A stretch of DNA of 16,108 nt, taken from contig CAMPET010000129.1 of assembly GCA_946803715.1 (NCBI GenBank), forward strand, positions 159,596 through 175,703. Direction: 5' to 3'. The DNA is from Beroe ovata. Its lineage: Eukaryota; Ctenophora; Nuda; Beroida; Beroidae. Position 1 is the first letter of the stretch; every line of letters starts with the position of its first letter. The position numbers and the translations under genes are program-made. Under the pieces are notes generated by a model. That model did no database searches. It saw nothing but the letters and a program-made list of their open reading frames with translations, and was not told where the DNA came from. Positions 1 to 10,700 of this stretch are shown piece by piece.

Positions 1-30
<30 letters not shown>
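1..30. repeat. (GT)n microsatellite at window start
   Basis: An uninterrupted GT dinucleotide run opens the window. It probably continues beyond the left edge. It has no coding meaning. Confidence 0.95.
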
Positions 31-31
<1 letters not shown>

Positions 32-1927
32 TGATCCGGTTCTGCTTTACCTGATTAATTTCAAACTTCTGGAATGAAGAAAGAATTTTCAATTCAATGA
101 TATAACCAAGGGAAACACATGTATTTATATCAATAGTTTATGTTATTGAACAGGATTTACTTCCATCAGAACTATAGATAGTGGGACACACCTTTAACCG
201 ATATTCTCGTCATTCTTTCTCTCCTCACCACGAAATATAATTTACATGTTTTTTACACATCAGCAATCAAATTTCCGAACCATCTTGTTATGGAATTGGG
301 AATCATAGAATCGAGGCACAATTTGTAAAAACAGGGAAAGTACCAACAACCATGATTCCCAAATGACCGATTCCACAATCATCGCTCATCATATTATAGA
401 GACGTTTCATTTGCAACACTTCAGGGATCATCATACAAATCCGAATTACACCAATTTCGCTCCACCGCGCTCTGCTTTTTCAAAATATAACAGGTAAACA
501 AATCAAAAATAAAATTAACAAACTTTCACCAAAAGCAACCCACATTCGCTAATTTGAATATTTCAGAGCCCGATTCTTTGCAATTTTCAAGGATTTATAA
601 CTATCCTCTATCATACACCCTCACTAATCAGGAGAGAAATTGACTAACTAGTTAATTGATTAATTAGTTAATTAGTCCATCAAGCAATCAACAGACTCCC
701 TTGAACTACCATCCTCATCTTAGCAACACGATAGGTACTCTAAGTCTAACCAATGAGACAGGAAGATTGCCTGACTTTTCGCAGTTTCCCCCAGCCTTTT
801 AGAAGAGTTTTATGTTAATCTTATAACTGTACAGAAACTAAAACAAACATATTATTCATACATCGTACATATCATATAGATGCACATTGCACACGTGACT
901 ATTATAGATGGATGACCTCGTGAGACTATACTAGATTATATTATTCAAACAGCTGTAACGAGTCAACAAATACCCCTTTCTGAAGGACTTTTCACAGCTG
1001 TGAAGGAAAGGCACTCATTCTATTACACATCCGGTCTCTCACTCTGGTGCCCACTAAGTGACTGTGGGCAATGGCAACTCCTTATTCTATAAAGACGTGG
1101 TAGGTAACCAAGCAGTCGGCGATTATTAGTGAGTCTAAAATTTGAAGTTACCTTGATTTGGCATAATCTGTAATTTGCAACTTTCTTCGAAAACTTCCTT
1201 CATAAAATGACCTTTGCTATTAAGGTGGAAATTTACAAAACTTTCATTCTGCATGATCGAGTCACTCCTGACAGCGAATATATTCAATCGTCAAAGATAT
1301 GATACAACAAGACAAATCCATCCAGTCCAATACAACTGTGGCATTTAGACTAAATTGAGGTTGATACAGGGATTAATCATAAGATATATTCTAGAAAGAC
1401 GAAATAATTTGAAGAGAAATGTGAGAAATCTACTTCAACAGTCACCTAACATATTAGAGACACGTGGCCTATTGCACGTGATCTCCATATCTCATGATAA
1501 ACTGAGTCACTGGTCTCTTTAGTCCCGCCCTTATTACTACTCGATCATACACATACATGCATACACATCCACAAATGCCCATGCTTGAAAAGTGTCTGGA
1601 TTTTGAAATAGAGAGAGATTGGTCTGTGTGTATCTGTGTATCATATGTATGTGTATGACCTTATGACATCCGAGTGTTGTTACATGTAATCTCATCATCA
1701 CACAACTGCACAAGTGTGTATACACTTCTTGGTGCGAAGCTTGGCTGAAGAAACCTGGCAATTATACCATTCATGGTAACATCAAATCTCGTTTCTATAG
1801 AAACAGTTCTCTGTGTATTGAAGTGTGATTGATGTCATCATGCATTTTGTATAATACCACCACCACCAGATTACTTCAGCCATGTTTCACTCCCAAGGCA
1901 AGGTATTCACATCCGAGGTTTCCAACC
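31..1927. other. Non-coding region downstream of CK1 alpha
   Basis: I see no exon, RNA gene or recognisable transposon here. The sequence is AT-rich with stops in all frames. It may include the CK1 alpha 3' UTR, since it lies directly 3' of that gene, but no canonical AATAAA or ATTAAA on the minus strand could be found by eye. An AT-rich stretch at about 645-676 consists of overlapping TTAATTAG-type repeats. CACGTG hexamers occur at 892, 1461 and 1475. Confidence 0.5.
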
Positions 1928-3258
1928 TCACTGACACTCATTCTTAGACCGGCCTCGTGTCTCGGTGCGTTTTTTGGCGGTCCCCGGTGTTGCAGCAGCG
2001 GAAGTACTGGTACTGGCAGACTGTTGCTGTTCCTTCTGCTGTCGGAGCATCGTCCAGTCGAAAACGTAGTCATAGGTGTGGGTCAGCGTGCGGAAGAGAA
2101 GTCGGAAGAGTTGTCTCAAGTACATGTAGTCTGGGGCCTCCTCGAACCTTAGACCTCGGCAGTAGTTGAGGTAGAGTGAGAACTCAGAGGGGAACCCCTT
2201 GGTCAGGACATCTATAGGTGTTGACATTTTCTTCTCAGAAATCTTCTCATACTTCTGTTTCTTTGTCCCAGCCTTCAGTCCTTGCCATGGCAATGATGAT
2301 CTGTTGAAGTACATCAGAACATACCCCAGACTCTCCATATCATCTCTCCTGCTCTGTTCAATACCAAGATGGGCATTTATACTGGCATATCTTGCTGTTC
2401 CAGTCAAGTTCTTATCCTCCCTATAAGGGATGTGCAACCTTGTCCTTGAGTCACGATACTTCTTTGCCAGTCCATAATCAATGAGGAAGACTTTGTTACA
2501 TTGCTTTAGAATACCCATAAGAAAGTTGTCTGGTTTGATATCTCTGTGGATGAAGTTTTTGTTGTGGAGGAACTCTATTCGACCCACCATCTGGTCTGCC
2601 AGCATTAGGACTGTCTTCATGGTGAACCTTCTAGAGCAGAAGTTGAACAGATCTTCAAGACTTGGACCCAGTAGATCCATGACAAGAACATTGTAATCTT
2701 GTTCTTGTCCAAAATACCTGTGATGTTTACAAATTGATTCTTGAAATTTGTCTTAAATATCAAATTTATTTCCTTTGTGAAGAGAATGAATTTGTTTACC
2801 TGATATGAGGTATGCCTACTCCTCCTTGAAAGATCTTATAAAGTTTACTCTCATATAGAAGCTGAGGGTGTCTTGATTTAACTGGCTCCAATTTCACTGC
2901 AACCTGAAGATGTTTCAATAGTCACACAGTCATGTAAGAATAAATGGTTGAATTGAGTTGAAAGGTGTATTCATTTAGAAAGTGAAGCCACTTACTTATA
3001 TATTTGACATTCCTATTGCCTTGATTTTGAATTTAACTGATTTTCCTACCATTTATTAACTTACTTCTTCACCAGTTAGGATGTTTGTCCCCAAGTAAAC
3101 ATCTCCAAATGAACCACTCCCTATTCTTCTGACCAAACGGTACTTCCCTGGAAGAAAGCAGCTATGAACCAGGTAAAACATCTTTGAAAACTTCGAATGT
3201 AAGAATAATCATAAATCTCACCTCCAACTTGAATCTCGGCTTTGTTATTAGATGCCAT
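1928..3258 (-). CDS. CSNK1A1: Casein kinase 1 alpha (Ser/Thr kinase), 4 exons
   Basis: Exons, in coding order, are 3258-3222, 3147-3065, 2903-2800 and 2717-1928. All junctions are GT...AG and phases match. They join into 1014 nt, giving 337 aa, which is the usual length of animal CK1 alpha. Visible motifs are: the Gly-rich loop [12 protein letters not shown] (residues 19-30); VAVK with catalytic Lys44; HRDIKPDN with catalytic Asp134; a metal-binding triad that reads D155-Y-G instead of the usual DFG; and the CK1 stretch [20 protein letters not shown]. These follow animal CK1 alpha almost residue by residue, beginning with [16 protein letters not shown]. The last ~35 residues are a divergent Ser/Thr/Ala tail rich in Q and basic residues, as is typical for CK1 C-termini. 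The start has purine at -3 and G at +4. Known family roles are priming phosphorylation of beta-catenin in Wnt signalling and regulation of Hedgehog effectors. That this copy is active is inferred from the intact motifs. Assignment to alpha rather than delta/epsilon rests on the N-terminus and length. Confidence 0.96.
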
Positions 3259-3620
3259 GATGTACTTGGAAGACTAGCAACCCTTGACCATGAAGAACAC
3301 CCTATCTGAATGAATTATTAGACAAAATCAAAGAATCACACCCCTTCTTAAGATTTTAACATCACCACAGATAGGATTAGTTATATGATGCTTGGCCAAT
3401 ATTGCAGTTTGGAAAAATATTTTTCAGATAAACAGCTTGCAGGATGGTCTGATGTCAGAAATCAAATGTAAGTTCAGTACAAATAATACACTAGGCTTTA
3501 GAGAGCAACATATCAAAATTAAAAAATTCACACATCAAGGAAAAGCTATTTCTGAAGGCATGACGTGCATAACAATTTAGTTTGAACATTTTTTCATTTT
3601 TCGTGTTGAACAAAAAAGTC
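3259..3620. promoter_or_regulatory. Upstream/5' UTR region of CK1 alpha
   Basis: This sequence lies immediately 5' of the CK1 alpha start on the minus strand and has no supported exon. No clear TATA box was found, as expected for a housekeeping gene. The promoter assignment is by position only. Confidence 0.35.
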
Positions 3621-4160
3621 TAGATCGCGCGCGGCGCGTCCTGAATGTTAAAAACGGTCTATTTCAAAGTAAGGCTTTTCTCGCGCGTCTTATATGAAAT
3701 TGAATATCTTCCGCGTAGTCGATTGATGGTATATCTATATCATGATCATTTGCATTATATCATTATCATCGATCGACAACGGCCTTTCGTTTCCCGCGCG
3801 GCGGATAGCGGCTTGCGTCAGTGCCAAGTTGTCAGATGTTACCAGACCTGTTTCTCGCGCGCCTTCATCGAAGGCCGAAACAGGCCTTCGATGAAGGCGC
3901 GCGCGCCGCGCGCGAGAAACTGAGGTCAGATAAAATCTGACAAGTGCCAAGATTTGGCCGAGCATCGCCATGATTTCAATTGCAAGGTTTTTCCATTCCC
4001 TACAGCCAGCCCTAGCCACGCAATCAAGATTCCGCCCTTAGCTTAGCTATGCCAGGGATAAGATCCCGTTAACGAGGGTAGGGATTGTCGATCGATGATA
4101 TATAGACCCTGTCGAGTGTCGGGAATTTCGTTTTGCGCGCGCGGCTTGCATCAGCGGCCG
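3621..4160. promoter_or_regulatory. GCGCGC-rich, CpG-dense segment upstream of CK1 alpha
   Basis: Clusters of GCGCGC and CGCG occur near 3625, 3680, 3795, 3857, 3900 and 4135, while the surrounding DNA is AT-rich. A short motif GCGGCTTGC(G/A)TCAG appears twice, near 3809 and 4142. The segment may be a CpG-rich promoter region or a nest of small repeats. The fold-back element at 3829-3943 sits inside it. Open frames through this stretch look like by-products of the GC-rich palindrome, not genes. Confidence 0.35.
3829..3943. mobile_element. Fold-back MITE, 115 bp, with 8-bp target-site duplication
   Basis: The outermost bases are perfect 9-bp inverted repeats: TTGTCAGAT at 3829-3837 and ATCTGACAA at 3935-3943. 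Immediately outside them are identical 8-bp direct repeats, GTGCCAAG, at 3821-3828 and 3944-3951, as expected for a target-site duplication. The interior folds back almost completely. GTTTCTCGCGCG pairs with CGCGCGAGAAAC, and CCTTCATCGAAGGCC pairs with GGCCTTCGATGAAGG around a 6-nt loop. The right arm is about 11 nt longer in its GC tract. The element is too short for a transposase, so it must be non-autonomous. An 8-bp duplication fits hAT, P or Merlin-type transposition. The terminal bases do not identify the superfamily. Confidence 0.8.
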
Positions 4161-4310
4161 TCTAGCATAAGCAATAGCATGAGCATCGCCAGACAAGGGT
4201 AGGGAGTTATCCTACAAGTACAAGAACAACCACAAGTACAACTACAATTGTTATTGTGTCGCAAAAATAATCGAATCACAAAAATTATACAATTACAATC
4301 ATTATCAATT

Positions 4311-4321
4311 TTTATTTTATT
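4311..4321 (-). terminator. Poly(A) signals of the metalloproteinase gene
   Basis: Two overlapping AATAAA hexamers on the minus strand (4321-4316 and 4316-4311) lie about 45 nt 3' of the stop codon at 4366. This supports the last-exon call and predicts a very short 3' UTR. Confidence 0.65.
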
Positions 4322-4365
4322 CCCAGATTATTTTAGTCCCTGTCCAACTCCACGACTATTGTCTG

Positions 4366-4774
4366 CTATAGTGGGCACCAACCCTTTATTGCAAAACTCT
4401 TCTCTATGTCAATGAAAGTTTCCTTTTTGTTGATATCTTGACTTTCTCCTCGCTCAACCGGGTAAGGTATTACAGTCCACCCTCGCTGAAGTCACACCGT
4501 GTTTTTGTAGTAATTTAACACAATAAGTTTCAGATTTTGTGTCGAATTTCGGATCAAACACATTTTGCGCCGAATCAGACATACATATTATGTTTTTTAC
4601 GTGAACAATTATCCATTTTCTCACCTTGCCAAGTCCGAAGTGCGTGACCATTATCATCTCTTCACCATTCCTCGTGACAGTGTACTCAAATGCTGCATTG
4701 AAGTCTGCCGGTTTTGGCGGTAGTCCGAGGTAGTCCACACCGTTACCAGGGACTACTTCCGCCACTGTTTTACC
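4366..4774 (-). CDS. MMP exons 14-15: hemopexin blade 4 and closing cysteine
   Basis: Exon 14 (4774-4625) encodes GKTVAEVVPGNG and PADFNAAFEYTVTRNGEEMI, then FGLGK. The strong donor AAG|GTGAGA joins to TTCAG|CGA at 4485. Exon 15 encodes RGWTVIPYPVERGES... and ends IKGWCPL-stop. A Trp-Cys at the very C-terminus is the hallmark of MMP hemopexin domains, and Cys1653 should pair with Cys1413. The unspliced frame runs on to a TGA at 4454 and is a less likely alternative C-terminus. Confidence 0.85.
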
Positions 4775-7700
4775 CTGTACACGATTTATCAGATTATAGT
4801 ATTAGGTGCTGAGTTTGATCGTATGATGCAAAACATGATATATCTAGCTTCTTTACAATAAAGTGGGATCAACATTGCTCAATATCCTGGGCAATTTGAA
4901 AATTCATTTCAAAATTCAAATTTTGTTCTCACCCTCATCTCCTACCTTATTTGACCACTTGATCACGTAATGTCTGGTGCTCGAAATAACTAGCGTCGAC
5001 TCCACGCATATTGCTGTTTTGTCGACACAATGTTTCGTTATTGAGTGGGTGAAGGCGGATCGGACCCGTGAATCGGAGATCCCGAAGTAGTCTCTCAGAG
5101 TAGATTCTTTGTCAGTGTAAATCAGTTTCGGGGTGATGATATAGATCAGTACTCGTTCTTTCATTATGATGATCACCCGTGAACCGGCTGAAATTATTCC
5201 ATCAGGATAATATTATTCCCATCTTCCAATCTTCTTAGTTTCCGCCCCTTCCTATAGACTGTCAACTTCATATCGCCACTTTGATCACGTGATACGATCA
5301 CCTCGTTTGATCACGTGGCTACTTAGTACTCACTATCAAATGCTGCATCGATCTTGTCATTCGCCGAAGTGAAAACCTCTGGGAAGCGTTTAGGATACCC
5401 GTCTACCTTCTCATACACGGACACGCCCTTTTCTCCAGAACTTCGCCTCGTATACCTGAGATAAACACGTTTTAGTTCGAACGTATACCTGAGATAAACA
5501 CGTTAGTTCGCACGTTGCTATACATGACGTCATGACACTTTGGCATAGGGTTGCCATAGTTACACCACGTATTTATAGTCTGGTTCTTTATGAGATGTTT
5601 CACTTTTACTGGGAGTTTCCTCGTCATATTTTGGGGTATATAGTCATCAACTGTGTGGCTGTTCGTCACTTACAACCAGAAACCGGTGACCTCAATATAA
5701 GGACACGTGACTCGATTAAGTCACGTGACAGAGCAGTTATTAAGGTTGTTCACCTCCAGACTGTTCCCAAACTCGCCAGGAATATGCTCTCATGGTCGAT
5801 GTTCCGCCAGTGATTGTGTACGGTAAACGCCGCGTCGATTGACGTGATACACTTCCCCGTGGGGTAGGGAACACGTGGCGCGTAGTGGAGATTTGCATCG
5901 CCAGTTTCCATGACAACCACTCCAGCTAGGTTCTCCACCAAACTGTTCGCGCTGATCTTGAACAAGTCAACTGCGAAATTGTCATGGATTGTAGTTGGGG
6001 ATTGATTGGGGATAAGTTGGGATTGATTGGGGATTTGTTGGAGATTGATTGGGGATAAGTTGGGATTGTAGTTGGGGATTAGTTGGGATTGTTGGGGATT
6101 AGTTTGGATTGTTGGGGATTGATTGGGGATTTGTTGGGTGTCATTGATTATGGTTGGGTGAAGATATGCAGAAAGGAAGGATCACGAAGCTGTCACAGGT
6201 TTTAGGTGAAGTTTTAAGAGAAATTAGGAGATCGTTCCGAGAAGCATAATTTGCGAGTTCTGTTACCATAGTGATCTTTGAGAGCATCTTCGTCATCTTC
6301 GTCCAGTCCGGTTACTTTGAATCCCTGCTCCTTGTCAAATCTAGGAATAGGAATCGATTATAACCTCAGTGAATGATGATTGAGGAAGTCATCTTCTTTA
6401 GTCAAACCTTAGGAAATATTTTTCAGGTCATGAGACAATATATGTGCTATGTGTATTGCTTACTGCACACTGTACGTCATGTACGTTACCATGTACGTTA
6501 CCATGTACGTTACCAGGTGCGTTACCATGCACGTTACCATGCACGTTACCATGTGGTTACAATTGTCTCACCCCTCAAACATGACGGCATCCCGGACATC
6601 AGAATGGGATATTCCTAGAGCGTGACCTATCTCGTGTAGGGCAAGGGCGAATAGCCGAAGTCCACCTTCGCTCTCCTCTGACAGCAAGGGGGATGTTATA
6701 TCAGACTATGTTTCACGTATATGTTTGTTTGAGAGCGAATTTATCACTAGACACGTTGCTATGGGAATATTATAAAGGGCAACATAATTGTTATGCGCGC
6801 TTGAATCGCGAGTGAGATCGCTTAAATTAAGTAGCAGTCTCGATTGTGGTTGGTCGATATGAGAAAATTTCAACATTTCCCAGCCTCGAAAGATCCCATC
6901 GCGCTAGACTTATTCACAATTTACCAGACCTCATTTGCTCTAACCGTAATTTATGTTGCTAGCAACATATATTCTACCTCGAAATATAGCAATTACGTCT
7001 CACCCTTTGTGTAAGATTCATAGTCGTTGAAATGTATCTCTCCATTGACTGGGCTGAATGCGTGTCCCTTGTCCAACCCTCCAAGTTCGAACTTCTGTCC
7101 TGTAACATAAGCTTCCATGAGTATTGCGGTAAGTTATTTGACGCGTTGCTATAGCAACCGGGTTGCCAGGTCAACGCCCATTTGTATCTCTATACCGTCT
7201 GCATGGGCGCCCTCCTTCATGAACATGAACACTATGTTTGAATTGTTTGTCTCCTTTAGTGACTCCTCTTTGAACTTGAATCCGTATTGAGCATACACGT
7301 TCATTGCACGTCCTATTTCTTCACGGGTGAACTTTTCTCCTGAAATATGAAGGAAATGGACAATATATATATGCTCAAAATTAATACACTCATCGCATAT
7401 CGTGATTAATGAAAGTTGTGAAGAACATCGGTGTTATACAATTTCTTTTTTGGAAATCTTCCAAATTTGTCACACCGTATTATATATAATCTGATATACC
7501 TACCTGCACTTGAGCTGTAGTTAGCGTAGCTGTACGTCAGAGTGTTGTCTTCAGGGTACCATCGGTAGTTGGAATTATTGTAGCGCTTAGCTCGTCTCTT
7601 ACCCTGCTCCTCTTCCCCCGATTTCCTCCTACAGATCCGTGCTGTGGGAATCGTGACGTCGTGGTTCCTGCGCAAAGTTATTTTTCCTGCGCAAAGTTAT

Positions 7701-10700
7701 TTTTCCTGTACAAAGTTATTAACAACTAAATGGTTGTGGACTGTGATTGGAACCATGATAGTGAGAGAGTGTGGATAAGACCCACCTAAAGTTTTTCCCC
7801 GCCAAAGTAAATACGAAAACCGACGATTTCATGGGCATGACCGTATCAACGTAGAACAACCGACGACCATCCAACAATAGCGATGCTCTCTTCTCCTTCA
7901 CTGATATCCTCACTTTGAACAGCCCGAATGACAGTTTATCCCTGTCATCCCCATACTTCTTACAATCCCTGACATGTCCCAGCTCCTCCCTACTTCCCTT
8001 CTCAAACTTCCCGTACGAGAAACAGAGTCTCCGCAAGGACATCTCATCTTGCACCAGGATGTAGTCTGCTATCCGGCTTTTCCTCATGTAGTTGAACGCT
8101 ATGCCCACGTGGGAAATCTCCTTGCTCTTGTTATCACCCGTGTTTTTCCTGAGTTTTGTAGGGAACCCTATGTCAACCTCAAAATAATACTCCGATTGCG
8201 CAACAAAATCCTCGTGTTTCTTGCTGTCCAGGACTGATGGGTGAAGCGCACAAATGTCCAAGAGGGCGGTCATATCCTCATCGCAGGGATAGTTATCACT
8301 CTCAAGGGAATCCCGTCCCTCTATACACTGTAAGTTGCTGTTTTCCTCCTTCATGGATGTGTGACGGTTACCACACCCTGGGTTGGCAAGGGTACCAGCC
8401 TGGTTCTCCGTGAGGTAACCAGTCTCAGGATACCCGAAAAATCGTTGAAACGCCCGGATTGTTTCAACCATGGCTTCTTCGTCTACTCCGGGCTTTTCCT
8501 CGGACTTTTTCTTCGTAGATTTCGTCATTCCGATGTCAAGAAAACCGTTATATTCGAGATACCCGAGAACGTTATCAGGTGATCTGTTCTTCACGAATTC
8601 CTCTTGTTTTGTCTTCACGTCCTCCGACGCTATATATCCTCCCTTGAAATCTGGTTTCCACACTTTTACCCCCTCCTCCCCTTCTCCACCATCATCATCA
8701 TCATCTCCATCATCTATGGTGGCGGTGGTGAAGTTGACCTTGTTTTCCATGAGTAAGTTCACCTCGGTCACCTCTTCTGTCCCTCCTTCTGTCCCCTGCT
8801 CCTTTTCGTCCATGGGCGTGGTCTCGCGGTGAACGTATGTTGCTCCTCCCTGTTCCAGAGGGGATGTAGTTGTGGGGAACTCGTACACCTCAGCCGACAC
8901 CTGGGAACACATTATTCCGGGCAATCATGAACTTGTGTCACGTGACAGCGATCGGACATTGAAAACATGGATAAAACTTATGAAACATGGATAAACTTAT
9001 GAAAATTGAGAGACGCGAGGGCACGCGTGAAAACTTACCGTTCTATCAGGAGGAGACACAGTGGTCGTTGCCGGTGTCGATGTGAATCTCTCGTTATCAA
9101 TAACCTCCTCAATGAGCAGCACACTGTCTCTCTGATCCAAATACACCATTTCGGAATCGCTAATCACCGATTGGATGTGTGTCAGCTTTGCTCCTCTGCG
9201 CAGACCCAGTGTTGCCATGGTGTCGAGGATTTGATCTGCAGATTCATCTAGCCCGATATCCAGTATTGCTTCTGTTCTTGTTATCGTAACGGAAATCTCG
9301 GATATCGAGCCGATTATCGGGATTGATCCGCTGTCAAAATCTCCGGCATAAACCAGCATTTTATCTTCAATGTGGATGTATACATCAATCCCACCGAAAA
9401 ATATGTCCAGTGACCAAATAGGGGACTGTATAACTGCTTTTTCTGTAGATATGTACTTCAGGATGACTTCGTAGTTAGACTTGGGAACGAATTCCGCGAC
9501 GCCAAAGATGATATCAGCAACACGACCGAAATTGTGTTGTATTTCGTAGCTAGGTGTGTCGATGAGTGCAACAAATCGTTTATTCTCGATGTAATCTGGA
9601 TCTGAAACAGAAAACGTCGTTCATGCTCTGAGAGAATATGAACCAAGTTATAGTTCCATTCAAAAATTAGAATTTCCTGAGATTTCACCTCTTTACTTCG
9701 ATAATACACTTCTGATATATACCACACAGCTGTGTGCTATATCAGATAGATATTATCATCCCTAGATATATATCATCCCTATAGACGCGCGACTCACTTG
9801 GAATTTCCGTTGGAATCTCCGAGTTCACACGGAAGTATGATTCAAGCGCTGCTACACCGTCCTCACTCGATATCTTGTACCCTATGAAATCTTCAAAACA
9901 TGACCCGTGAGTGACGTCTATTGCATACAAGAATAGCGGCTCAACCTCACCCCCTTCCTCGATCGCAATATCAATATAGCGTGATTCCAGGATGATTGAG
10001 TACACTGTCTCGGGCCGTATGAAGGGATCACTGGCCTCAGAATCAGTTCTCATGATACCTCCTCCACAGCCACTCTTCCTCGCTGAGAATGAGAACTTCA
10101 ACCCTTCCTCCTCTGATATTGTCAAATTCATGCTGTTCCGCCCGTAGAGATCGAAAAATTCCAACGTGATGCTCACGCTTCGATCGGTCATGAGATCAGC
10201 GCGTGTTTTTACAGCTAGGTGCCCGTTTGAGAATGGGGAGAGTTTGATGAGGATTCGGGGAGCTGGGATGGGGATCCATGTTCCTGAAAAATAGCTGGTG
10301 TGAGTTATGGGATAGTTAGTAATTACATGTATAATTACTAATTGGATAATTAGTAATTATTACACGCCTGTTAGCCCTTTGGTCAGGTGATATTGTTCTA
10401 CTGTTCTAGCTTAAGTTTAGTTCTAGCTTCGATTTAGATTTACAACAGTAATGGACTTGTGTGTTCATTAGGATTGAGATGGAAATGAGGAATTAGAAAA
10501 AAAAACTCGACCTGATTCCTGCAGATATGTGTCATGGAGTTTATTTCCTTGCAGAAATTGAGGAGGATCTGTTTTCGATGTGGAAGTGGTATCTTCTTCT
10601 GTTGTTACCATGTCAACAGTCTGTGTTGTCATGTCAACAGTCTGTGTTGTCATGTCATCAGTCTGTGTTGTCATGTCACCAATCTGTGTTGGGGTAGAAC

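Noticed and set aside
1829-2696. Plus-strand frames over the CK1 alpha exon
   Set aside because: They are antisense shadows of a highly conserved kinase exon.
3645-4019. Open frames on both strands over the GC-rich palindrome
   Set aside because: They arise from the fold-back element and CGCG tracts. They have no splice context, no recognisable domain and mirror-image sequence.
4454-4624. Taking the open frame to 4454 as the normal MMP C-terminus
   Set aside because: A strong donor (AAG|GTGAGA) and acceptor give a C-terminus ending GWCPL with the family's conserved Trp-Cys, followed closely by AATAAA.
5451-6560. CRISPR-like arrays (direct repeats in introns)
   Set aside because: The units are contiguous or degenerate, with no unique spacers of even length, and sit in introns of an animal gene.
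6373-6618. Plus-strand frame with HVRYHVRY repeats
   Set aside because: It is a translation of the 12-bp intronic minisatellite and overlaps the protease core exon 9 on the other strand.
7081-7092. Possible tRNA B-box (AGTTCGAAC)
   Set aside because: It lies inside the codons for KFEL of the protease core and has no cloverleaf around it.
7147-7195. Extension of exon 7 beyond ADG (IEIQMGVDLATR...)
   Set aside because: Keeping it would break the HADG...GHAFSP zinc-ligand spacing typical of MMPs and needs a poor donor. The GACG|GTATAG donor fits phase and family.
9458-9727. 89-residue minus-strand frame overlapping exon 4
   Set aside because: It is in a different frame from the phase-consistent exon 4 reading and runs into intron 3.
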